A stretch of 16,777 nt of DNA from the NCBI GenBank assembly GCA_041624375.1, contig JBFJVD010000030.1, forward strand, positions 1 to 16,777, written 5' to 3'. Below, piece by piece: positions 8,102-14,645 of this stretch; positions within the stretch are counted from its first letter, which is position 1, and each line of letters begins with the position of its first letter. Source of the DNA: JBFJVD01 sp041624375. Its GTDB lineage: Bacteria; Chloroflexota; Anaerolineae; Anaerolineales; E44-bin32. The notes below the pieces were generated by a model that saw nothing but the letters and a program-made list of their open reading frames with translations, did not search any database and was not told the DNA's origin. The position numbers and the translations under genes were made by a program.

Positions 8102-9499
8102 TCATCCGGAGGCGGTAGGTTCGCTCCGAACAAGACTTGAAGCTGGATCCATTCCCGAAGCCGCCAGGGCGGTGTCCTTCAGGAGAGCAGCTGACGGGGA
8201 AGCTGCAAGGACGACATCAGCAGCACCACGTGCATGCCGGGTGACCGATTCCCCATTGGTAAGTTCCGGATAGATCTGAGCCGTTGTGGCCAGATAGAGC
8301 CCCTCAACCGGTGTCTTCACGGGGGGGATGAGGTCGGTCTCGTTGAGTCCGTGCAGCGGCTCGACAAATCGTTCACGGTGTACGAGGAAGTAACGGATCC
8401 AGCTCCGGTCAAACTGCGGGAACATCGTTTCAAGATGCCCGAGCCAGCGCTCCCGGATTTCATCATCCGGAAGCGTTTGCCATGTGCTTCCAGGTGCGGT
8501 GTACTTCGGCAGATACACCAGATGATGCCCCCCAACATATGAGGGGTCGATGTAGCAGGTGGTCTCAATCACACCGGTGAACGGGATCCTGGCATCCGTG
8601 ATATTCAGCGTCCAATAGCCGGTGAGCGGCCGGTCGAGCACAAGCAGGGGCGCGATGATGCCGAGGTAGTCTGTCTTGCCCAGGTACGCCAGGTAGTCGG
8701 CCGGGGCTTCCGGGATGAGCCGGCGGAAGATGGGCGTCTGCAGGGTGGCGAGGATCGCATCGTAGGGGAGGATCTCCGAACCCCGGCGGAGGCCGCGGGC
8801 ACGGCCTTCTTCGATCACGATCTCGTCGACTGGCGCGCGCAGATGGATTCGGCCGCCGAACGCCTCGATGCGCTCCGCCATGGCCCGAATGAGTGTGATG
8901 TACCCACCGATGAGATGGCCGGCAAGCTCCTTCTGGTTGGCCCCTTCGCGGGTCGACTTCATGCGAACGAGCCGCGACCAGATATAGGTCGCCGGCGTCG
9001 ACTCAAAGCCACCATCAAATTTCGCCGCTAGCATTGGGCGCCAGATGTGTTCATATGTCCGCCGGCCGCTCCACCGCAGCAGCCACTCCTCGACGCTGAC
9101 CCCTTCGAGGCTGTGCCAGTCGCGGACGAATTGCGCGGCCAGCACGGTCAGGCCAAGTCGGAACCGATCGATCCAGCCAAGCGGCGGGAAGCGAAGAAAC
9201 TCCACGATGTTGTTCATGGAGAAGATCTCGCCATTGTAGAAAAACCCCATCTTCGTTTCCCGGAAGCGAAGGTGGTCTTCGATCCCGAGTTCTGCGCAAA
9301 GTGCACGCAAATGGGAATCACTGGAGAGAATGGCGTGGTAGAAACGATCCACTTGCGCTCCATCCTCAAGATCGATCGGGCCAGCCAGCCCGCCCAGGAT
9401 CGGTGAAGCCTCAAAGATCTCCACCTCGACGCCTTCCCGCGACAGGAAGTAGCCAAGGCTGATTCCCATGATCCCGCCCCCGACAATGCCAACCTTCAC
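8102..9499 (-). CDS. NAD(P)/FAD-dependent oxidoreductase, protoporphyrinogen-oxidase / UDP-galactopyranose-mutase-like
   Basis: A 465-residue soluble flavoprotein. Seen: N-terminal Rossmann motif VGIVGGGIMG (G7, G9, G12) with the ribose-binding acid E30 in IFEAS, then ILGGLAG (34-40), typical of the amine-oxidase/UGM superfamily, VDRFYHAI, and a C-terminal FAD-contact region (GLYLATTAQIYPE). The final residues (about 435-465) are Ala/Ser-rich and look disordered. Members are common in polysaccharide loci; known relatives isomerise UDP-galactopyranose, oxidise sugars or desaturate isoprenoids. I do not see enough to name the substrate. The start is GTG 9499: it overlaps the epimerase stop as GTGA and has GGAGG seven bases upstream, so it is translationally coupled to that gene. 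It is the last gene of the tight upstream block. Confidence 0.87.
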   Translation of the reverse strand: MKVGIVGGGIMGISLGYFLSREGVEVEIFEASPILGGLAGPIDLEDGAQVDRFYHAILSSDSHLRALCAELGIEDHLRFRETKMGFFYNGEIFSMNNIVEFLRFPPLGWIDRFRLGLTVLAAQFVRDWHSLEGVSVEEWLLRWSGRRTYEHIWRPMLAAKFDGGFESTPATYIWSRLVRMKSTREGANQKELAGHLIGGYITLIRAMAERIEAFGGRIHLRAPVDEIVIEEGRARGLRRGSEILPYDAILATLQTPIFRRLIPEAPADYLAYLGKTDYLGIIAPLLVLDRPLTGYWTLNITDARIPFTGVIETTCYIDPSYVGGHHLVYLPKYTAPGSTWQTLPDDEIRERWLGHLETMFPQFDRSWIRYFLVHRERFVEPLHGLNETDLIPPVKTPVEGLYLATTAQIYPELTNGESVTRHARGAADVVLAASPSAALLKDTALAASGMDPASSLVRSEPTASG

Positions 9500-10629
9500 T
9501 TGACAACCTCCGCAACGCGAGACCCAAGCGTATCGGTTCGAGATCGTCCCTCCTTCGATCCGAGAAGGGCCGTTTCCATGCCGGCCAGGATCCCGGCAAT
9601 CTGGGCGGCAGCCGATCCGTCGCCAAAGATCGGCGGGCGTTCCGCTGGCGGGACGAAAGAGTGCCAGGCTTCAAGCACGCGGGGCGGCTCGACACCGACC
9701 AATCGGTTCCAGCCGGCAGCAACGGTCTCCAACCATTCGGTTTCTTCGCGCAGGGTAAGGCAGGGGATGCCGAGGAAGTAGGCTTCACGCTGCACCCCTC
9801 CCGAGTCGGTTGCGATCAGCCTGGCACCGTGCTCGAGGGCCAACATGTCCAGATAACCAACCGGCTCGATCAGCCGCACGTGCGGCCCGAACTTGGCGCC
9901 GATCGCCTCGAGGGCGCGGCGGGTGCGCGGATGAGCCGGAAAGACCACCGGCTCGCGGACAGTATTGAGGCACGCAATGATGTTCCGCAGGCGATCCGGG
10001 TGATCGGTGTTGCCGGCGCGATGGATCGTCACCAGGGCATAGTCTTTGGGACGCAGGCCGTTCTTCTCGAGGACCTTTGAATGGTGGCGGGCGCGGGGGA
10101 GTTGAAGCTGAAAGGCGTCCAGCATGATATCGCCGACGAAGTACACCCCTTCGGTCTTTCCCTCCATTTCGAGCTGACGGACCGCTGTACGGCTCGCGCA
10201 GAAGAAGAGATCGGCCACACTGTCTGCGACGAGGCGGTTGATCTCTTCAGGCATGGAGCGATTGAAGCTTCGCTCGCCAGCCTCTACATGTGCGAGCGGG
10301 ATCCCCAACTTGCTCGCGACAAGCGCGCCCGCCAACGTGGAATTGGTGTCCCCTCGAACGATGACAAGGTCCGGCTTCACATGGGTGAGCACACGTTCAA
10401 GCCGTATCAGGATTTCCGCAGTCTGCTGTGACTGCGAGCCCGAACCCACCTCGAGGTTGAAATCCGGTGGGCGCACTTCGAGCTGGTCGAAGAAGGTTTG
10501 CGACATCAAGTAGTCGTAGTGCTGCCCGGTGTGGATGAGGATCTCCACATGGCGCGCAGCGAGCGCCAGGCTCAGTGGGTAAGCCTGGATGAATTCGGGA
10601 CGAGCCCCGACGATGGAGACGATTCTCAT
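9496..10629 (-). CDS. wecB: Non-hydrolysing UDP-N-acetylglucosamine-type 2-epimerase (WecB/WbpI family)
   Basis: A 377-residue cytoplasmic enzyme that inverts C2 of a UDP-2-acetamido sugar, by way of 2-acetamidoglucal and UDP. Seen: VGARPEFIQ (7-15), RGDTNSTLAG (92-101, D94), AHVEAGERSFNRSMPEEINR (113-132, E116, E129), VTIHRAGNTD (200-209, H203), TDSGGVQREA (274-283) and LREETEWLET (293-302). D94, E116, E129 and H203 match the catalytic Asp95, Glu117, Glu131 and His213 of E. coli WecB. The 'SFNRxMPEEINR' and 'ETEW' forms are closer to what I know of WbpI, which acts on UDP-2,3-diacetamido-glucuronate, than to classical WecB. I chose ATG 10629, with GGAG five bases upstream and a normal MRIVSIVGARP start; an upstream in-frame start at 10662 would add 11 atypical residues. 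The neighbouring 3-dehydrogenase, aminotransferase and acetyltransferase favour a diacetamido substrate. Confidence 0.95.
   Translation of the reverse strand: MRIVSIVGARPEFIQAYPLSLALAARHVEILIHTGQHYDYLMSQTFFDQLEVRPPDFNLEVGSGSQSQQTAEILIRLERVLTHVKPDLVIVRGDTNSTLAGALVASKLGIPLAHVEAGERSFNRSMPEEINRLVADSVADLFFCASRTAVRQLEMEGKTEGVYFVGDIMLDAFQLQLPRARHHSKVLEKNGLRPKDYALVTIHRAGNTDHPDRLRNIIACLNTVREPVVFPAHPRTRRALEAIGAKFGPHVRLIEPVGYLDMLALEHGARLIATDSGGVQREAYFLGIPCLTLREETEWLETVAAGWNRLVGVEPPRVLEAWHSFVPPAERPPIFGDGSAAAQIAGILAGMETALLGSKEGRSRTDTLGSRVAEVVK
9507..9511 (-). promoter_or_regulatory. Ribosome binding site for the FAD oxidoreductase
   Basis: GGAGG on the minus strand, seven bases before GTG 9499, inside the end of the epimerase gene. 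It fixes the GTG start and the four-base GTGA overlap. Confidence 0.75.
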
Positions 10630-10634
10630 GTCAA

Positions 10635-10638
10635 CTCC
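10635..10638 (-). promoter_or_regulatory. Ribosome binding site for the 2-epimerase
   Basis: GGAG on the minus strand, five bases before ATG 10629. It decides this start over the longer frame beginning at 10662. Confidence 0.65.
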
Positions 10639-10668
10639 AGATGGCCGCGTGAGCCGCCGCAAAACAGC

Positions 10669-11079
10669 TCAGGAACGAGAGATCAGGAGGACACCGAAGA
10701 CGATCACGGCGGTTCCCATCAGGCGAAGCAGCGAGATGTCTTCATTGAAGAGCTGCCACGACGCCGCCAACATCACAACGTAGCTCAGGCTGGCGAATGG
10801 GTAGGCAAAGCTGAGATCGACCCGGGAAAGCGCCATCAGCCAGAAGAGCGTTGCCCCGACATACAGCGAGAGGCCAGCGATGACGAACGGATTGGTTCCG
10901 ACTCGCAGCAGGATGGATGGCATTTGCTCAAGGCTCAGGGTGAGCGGACCCATGCTGCCCATCCCCCGCTTCAGCAGCACCTGCCCGACCGCACCACCAA
11001 GGACGCTGATTAAGATGTAGATCACCGCGATGTTCACACCGAAACCTCGCTTGCTAAGTTGACGGACGAGTTCTGTCAT
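10669..11079 (-). CDS. Small four-helix EamA/SMR-family membrane transporter (EmrE or ArnE/F-like)
   Basis: A 136-residue protein with four predicted helices: about 15-36 (ending GQVLLKRG), 63-84, 88-110 (FAYPFASLSYVVM) and 114-134. SMR/EamA half-size proteins pair up to move small solutes or lipid-linked sugars; ArnE/ArnF of this superfamily are thought to flip undecaprenyl-phosphate-L-Ara4N. Seen: the terminal 'NEDISLLRLMGTAVIVFGVLL' pattern shared with EamA domains. The membrane-embedded Glu14 of drug-exporting EmrE has no clear counterpart in helix 1, which argues against a multidrug role. ATG 11079 follows the GT2 stop by six bases, with GAGTGAG upstream. Sitting directly behind a DPM1-like GT2 gene, it is a candidate flippase for that enzyme's product (inference). 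Confidence 0.8.
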   Translation of the reverse strand: MTELVRQLSKRGFGVNIAVIYILISVLGGAVGQVLLKRGMGSMGPLTLSLEQMPSILLRVGTNPFVIAGLSLYVGATLFWLMALSRVDLSFAYPFASLSYVVMLAASWQLFNEDISLLRLMGTAVIVFGVLLISRS

Positions 11080-11085
11080 TTGTTC

Positions 11086-11868
11086 TCACTCACTGGCGGC
11101 CGCAGCCGCAGTCCACTTGACCAGACCAAACCGATAAAGCAGGATCCTGAACTGGAAGCGAAGGTGCGAGAGGATGGTTCGCAGGATGCGCGCCTTCGAC
11201 ACCCCATGGACACGCGAGTTCAGGACCGCCGGATACTCCGCCACCCGGGCGCCTTGGAACAGCGCCTTGACCATCAGCTCACTGCCGGCCAGGAAGTCAT
11301 CGGCCTCAAAGGAGATTTCTTCGGTTACCCAGCGGCGGTAGGCCCGGTACAGGCAGGTGTAGGTATGAATATCCCAGCGGACCAGCAGCCGGTAGAGAAA
11401 CGAGGCGCCCTGGCTCAGGACAAGCCGATAGGCGGGCACACCGGCCACTTCTCCCTTGGGATGGTAGGGGGACGCAGTCACCAGGTCCATCCCGGAAGCG
11501 AGGACTTGAAGCAGTTCGGGGATGGTTTCAAACCGATATGTGCCATCGCTATCCGTCGTGACAATCCACTCCCCGCTGGCAGCCCTGAATCCGGTCCGCA
11601 GCGCTGCGCCGAGGCCCCGATTCACTTCATGTTTCTTGAAGAGGAACGTCATTCGACTGTCTGTCGGGCTGCTGAATGTGGCTAGGAGCGCCTCCCAGGT
11701 TTGATCCGCGCTGCCGTCATCGACGAAGATCGCTTCCAGCCTGGTGTGGCGCGCCAGATCGTCAAGCACAGGCAGCAGCTCTCGCTGCAGCTTCGGAATG
11801 TTGTCGGCCTCGTTGTAGCAGGGGATGATGACCGAGATCGTCATCGGAAGATCCAGGATCGCCGACAT
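11086..11868 (-). CDS. Family 2 glycosyltransferase, DPM1/polyprenyl-phosphate hexosyltransferase-like
   Basis: A 260-residue cytoplasmic GT-A enzyme without C-terminal membrane helices. By family it moves a sugar from a nucleotide donor to polyprenyl phosphate at the inner membrane face. Seen: ISVIIPCYNEADNI (11-24), FVDDGSADQTW (48-58), VNRGLGAALRTGF (82-94), the metal-binding D-S-D in TTDSDGTYR (104-112), TASPYHPKGEVAGVP (131-145) and a conserved C-terminal region with FLAGSELMVKAL and VHGVSKARIL. The short tail and 'pHpkG...GaS...YR' pattern fit the DPM1 group. ATG 11868 overlaps the dehydrogenase stop by one base (TGATG), indicating coupling; ATG 11844 is an alternative that would begin at the first beta-strand. 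It supplies a plausible lipid-linked donor for the three GT-C enzymes downstream. Confidence 0.88.
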   Translation of the reverse strand: MSAILDLPMTISVIIPCYNEADNIPKLQRELLPVLDDLARHTRLEAIFVDDGSADQTWEALLATFSSPTDSRMTFLFKKHEVNRGLGAALRTGFRAASGEWIVTTDSDGTYRFETIPELLQVLASGMDLVTASPYHPKGEVAGVPAYRLVLSQGASFLYRLLVRWDIHTYTCLYRAYRRWVTEEISFEADDFLAGSELMVKALFQGARVAEYPAVLNSRVHGVSKARILRTILSHLRFQFRILLYRFGLVKWTAAAAASE

Positions 11869-12914
11869 CAGTCGCCGCTCGCCACCGCGAGTTTGGGTTG
11901 ACCGGCGGGCAGGTCCTTGGGCCTGGGAGTCGGCGAGAGGAGCCGCAGGCGCTGCGCGGCAGCGGCCGCCTGGATATCCATCGCCAGACGCAGGGCATTC
12001 AGGCCGTCACGCGCGGAGACCAGTGGTTGGCTGCCACTGAGAATACAGTCGACGAAGTGGCGCAGCTCCAGGAACAGCGGTTCGAAGATAGGCACATGGA
12101 TTCGTTCGACAATGCTCTCCTGGCGATACTTGACCCCCCGCAGGTTCGCGTCCAGGTACTCCCCAATCGTGCTCCGGTGGACCTCTAGCGACTTCCCAAG
12201 CAAGTCACATTCGAGATACGCCTCCAACGTGGTCACTTCGATCGAACGGATCTTCTGTTCTGTGACTCGAGAGGCCGTCAGGCTTACGAGCGGACCATCC
12301 TCATAGCGGAGCTGTGCCACAACATGATCGATCGATTCGCTCAGGGCGGAGAGACCGTGCGCGCTGATCGCATCGGGCGGGCCACCGAGCAGGTCGAGCG
12401 CCAGGTCCGCATCGTGAACCATCAAGTCGAGAACGACATCGACATCCAGATTGCTGCCTTCATAGGCGCTGAGCCGACGAAGCGTAATAGCCAGCACCTT
12501 GAGATCCTGGACCACGTTCTTGAGTTCTCGATAGGCCGGATTGAAGCGCTCAATATGACCAGCCTGAACGATGAGCGAGCGGGATTCAGCCATGTCTGCC
12601 AGAATCTCGGCCTGCTCCAGTGTGCTGGCGATCGGCTTCTCAATGAGCAGATGGATCCCGCGCTCTATGCAGAGCGTGGCGAGGTCGAAGTGGGTGGGCG
12701 TGGGCGTCGCAATGCTGACCGCATCGAGCTGCCCGAGCAGCCGGTCAAGATCGGCATAATGCTCGGTCTGGTACAGGTCGGCAGCTTCTTCCCCCACCTC
12801 CGGATGGAGGTCGTGGATGCCGATCAGATCTACAAACCGCATGCCGGAATACACACGGGAGTGATTTCGACCCATGCGGCCTGCGCCAATGACTCCAATT
12901 CGAACTTGTTCCAT
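11868..12914 (-). CDS. Gfo/Idh/MocA oxidoreductase, probable UDP-GlcNAc(A) 3-dehydrogenase (GnnA/WbpB-like)
   Basis: A 348-residue NAD(P)-dependent sugar dehydrogenase. Expected role: oxidise the 3-OH of UDP-GlcNAc or UDP-GlcNAcA to the 3-keto form used by the adjacent aminotransferase. Seen: Rossmann motif GVIGAGRMG (7-15), IEKPIAST (91-98) with the conserved Lys93, GHIERFNP (119-126), and VLDLMVHDADL (161-171) with Asp163 and His167 in the usual catalytic place. The 'GHIERFNP' form is what I recall in GnnA and methanogen UDP-GlcNAc 3-dehydrogenase relatives rather than in WbpB/WlbA, so the neutral UDP-sugar may be the substrate. ATG 12914 has a strong GGGGAG site. The C-terminal 25 or so residues are Pro/Ala-rich and probably not part of the fold. 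It overlaps the GT2 start by one base. Confidence 0.88.
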   Translation of the reverse strand: MEQVRIGVIGAGRMGRNHSRVYSGMRFVDLIGIHDLHPEVGEEAADLYQTEHYADLDRLLGQLDAVSIATPTPTHFDLATLCIERGIHLLIEKPIASTLEQAEILADMAESRSLIVQAGHIERFNPAYRELKNVVQDLKVLAITLRRLSAYEGSNLDVDVVLDLMVHDADLALDLLGGPPDAISAHGLSALSESIDHVVAQLRYEDGPLVSLTASRVTEQKIRSIEVTTLEAYLECDLLGKSLEVHRSTIGEYLDANLRGVKYRQESIVERIHVPIFEPLFLELRHFVDCILSGSQPLVSARDGLNALRLAMDIQAAAAAQRLRLLSPTPRPKDLPAGQPKLAVASGD

Positions 12915-12919
12915 GTTGT

Positions 12920-12925
12920 CTCCCC
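12920..12925 (-). promoter_or_regulatory. Ribosome binding site for the sugar 3-dehydrogenase
   Basis: GGGGAG on the minus strand, five bases before ATG 12914, in the 29-base gap after the aminotransferase. Confidence 0.65.
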
Positions 12926-12943
12926 TGCCCCCGTTTTGCTTGG

Positions 12944-14035
12944 TTATGCGCTGACTGCCTGAAGTGTGATCCGACTTAAGGCGGCAATGATCTGATCCAG
13001 CTCGTCAGCGGTCAGTGAAGGGTGGACCGGAAGCGAAAGCACTTCGCGGCTGGCTCGCTCTGCCTCGGGAAGCTTGTCCCGATAGCCCAGTCCGGTATAG
13101 AAGGGCTGCTGATGGACCGGGATCGGATAGTAGATTCCCGTCCCAATCCCCTCCTGCGTCAGCGCCTCGCGCACATCATCGCGGGCCTGTACCCGGATGG
13201 TGTATTGGTGGAACACGTGCTTGGCCCGCGGTCGAACCGTCGGCGTTGTCAGTCCTGGGATTCCAGCCAGTCCGGCCGTGAGACGATCCGCGTTCCTTCG
13301 GCGCTGTTCATTCCAGGCGTCGACGCTCTCCAGCTGGATCAACCCAATGGCCGCCTGAAGGTCGGTCATTCGCAGGTTGTAGCCCAGGGACTCGTGGAGG
13401 TAGCGTTCACGGCTGCCGTGCTCGCGCAGCAAGCGGGCGCGGTCGGCGATCTCGGGATCATTGGTCGTCAGCATCCCGCCTTCGGCAGTCGTCATGTTTT
13501 TGGTCGGATAGAAGGAGTAGCAGGCCGTTCCCCATGATCCCATGGGGAGGCCGTCGAGCTGCGCCCCATGTGCCTGGCAGGCATCCTCGATGAGGACCAG
13601 GTCGTGCGCCCGAGCGAGTTCCGCCAATCCTTCCATATCGCAGGGATGCCCGAACAGATGGACAGCAAGGATCGCACGGGTTCGTTCGGTAATGTGGGCA
13701 GCGACGGAGTCCGGATCGAGGTTGAAGGTATCGGCTCCGATGTCCGCGAAGACGGGCGTGGCCCCGACAAACAGGATGCTGTTGGCTGATGCCACAAAGG
13801 TGAAGGGTGACGTGATCACCTCATGGCCTGGACCGATCCCGTGCGCTAGCAGCGCCACGTGCAGGGAAGCCGTCCCGTTCGAGACGGCGACGCCGAAATC
13901 GGCCCCAACCCACCCTGAGAAATGCTCTTCGAAGGCCCGCACCCTCGGACCCTGTGCCAGCTGGCCTGAGTCCAAGACTTCGAGAACAGCCGCCTTTTCT
14001 CTTTCGCCAATCTGCGGACGTGCAATCGGTATCAC
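12944..14035 (-). CDS. DegT/DnrJ/EryC1 PLP-dependent aminotransferase, probable UDP-3-keto-sugar aminotransferase (GnnB/WbpE-like)
   Basis: A 363-residue, complete fold-I aminotransferase. Expected role: transfer an amino group from glutamate to C3 of the keto-sugar made by the neighbouring dehydrogenase. Seen: ARPQIGEREK near the N-terminus, SNGTASLHVALLAHGIGPG, SPFTFVASANS, the PLP-ring Asp151 in LIEDACQAHGA, the Schiff-base Lys179 in SFYPTKNMTTAEGGM, REHGSRERY and, near the end, GIYYPIPVHQQPFY. WbpE-type 3-aminotransferases that I know read 'GDGG' where this has 'AEGG', so the C3 assignment rests on context. GTG 14035 is chosen as start: it overlaps the acetyltransferase stop as GTGA and has GAGGAG eight bases upstream. 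A start at 14065 would add ten atypical residues and a longer overlap. Confidence 0.92.
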   Translation of the reverse strand: MIPIARPQIGEREKAAVLEVLDSGQLAQGPRVRAFEEHFSGWVGADFGVAVSNGTASLHVALLAHGIGPGHEVITSPFTFVASANSILFVGATPVFADIGADTFNLDPDSVAAHITERTRAILAVHLFGHPCDMEGLAELARAHDLVLIEDACQAHGAQLDGLPMGSWGTACYSFYPTKNMTTAEGGMLTTNDPEIADRARLLREHGSRERYLHESLGYNLRMTDLQAAIGLIQLESVDAWNEQRRRNADRLTAGLAGIPGLTTPTVRPRAKHVFHQYTIRVQARDDVREALTQEGIGTGIYYPIPVHQQPFYTGLGYRDKLPEAERASREVLSLPVHPSLTADELDQIIAALSRITLQAVSA

Positions 14036-14619
14036 GAATAATGCTCCTCGGGCTGGAATTCCCACCCATCTTCTGGGCAGCGATAGCGGCCGTTCCGTTC
14101 TTTAAGCGGTGTGCCGCAGCGGCACACGAAACTCCGCCGGCGAGCCGGGATCCCGACGACAAGCTCGTGGTCGGCGACGTCTCGGGTGACAACCGCCCCC
14201 GCCGCAACCATCGCGAAGCGGCCGATGGTGACGTTTGGAAGGATCAGGGCTCCGGCGCCAATGGAGGCACCATAGCGGACCCGAATCGGACCAACAGTCC
14301 AATCCTCAGCGCCCTTGAGGTGCCCTTCGGGTGTGATCGCCCGCGGTCGCAGGTCGTTGGTCAGGCAGGCCTGTGGACCGATGAACACGCCGTCCTCCAG
14401 GCTGGCGCCGTGGTAGATGAGCGCGCTGTTTTGTATCTTGACGTTGTCCCCAATGGTCACGTCGAAATCGATATAGGCGTCCTTTCCCACAATGCAGTTC
14501 TGGCCCAGCGTAGCGCCCTCACGAATCTGAGCACGGTGCCAGATGCGGGTGCCCTCACCGAGCGAAGCCGCATCGGAGACATCGGCGGTGGGATGGATCA
14601 TGACATTTGACGGCTGCAT
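14032..14619 (-). CDS. Left-handed beta-helix N-acetyltransferase (WbpD/WlbB-like) with C-terminal Cys-rich extension
   Basis: A 195-residue hexapeptide-repeat acyltransferase, expected to acetylate the 3-amino group of a UDP-2-acetamido-3-amino sugar with acetyl-CoA. Seen: repeated [IV]-G-x-x rungs from about residue 18 to 160, TRIWHRAQIREGATLG (24-39), NVKIQNSALIYHGASLEDG (59-77), LTNDLRPRA (86-94), and a final AAGAVVTRDV...GIPAR. The 'KIQN...Y.GaslEDgVFiGP...TN...PRa' pattern is that of WbpD/WlbB. After the helix come VCRCG and RYRCPEDG, a three-cysteine, zinc-ribbon-like tail (C166, C168, C181) missing the fourth usual Cys. ATG 14619 is preferred, with GGGGAGG twelve bases upstream. A TTG at 14649 would overlap the GT4 stop by four bases (TTGA) but has no ribosome site. 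It overlaps the aminotransferase by GTGA. Confidence 0.9.
   Translation of the reverse strand: MQPSNVMIHPTADVSDAASLGEGTRIWHRAQIREGATLGQNCIVGKDAYIDFDVTIGDNVKIQNSALIYHGASLEDGVFIGPQACLTNDLRPRAITPEGHLKGAEDWTVGPIRVRYGASIGAGALILPNVTIGRFAMVAAGAVVTRDVADHELVVGIPARRRSFVCRCGTPLKERNGRYRCPEDGWEFQPEEHYS
14044..14049 (-). promoter_or_regulatory. Ribosome binding site for the 3-keto-sugar aminotransferase
   Basis: GAGGAG on the minus strand, eight bases before GTG 14035, within the last codons of the acetyltransferase. It decides the GTG start. Confidence 0.7.
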
Positions 14620-14645
14620 GGAAATGGAGTGCCTCCCCAGCAAGC

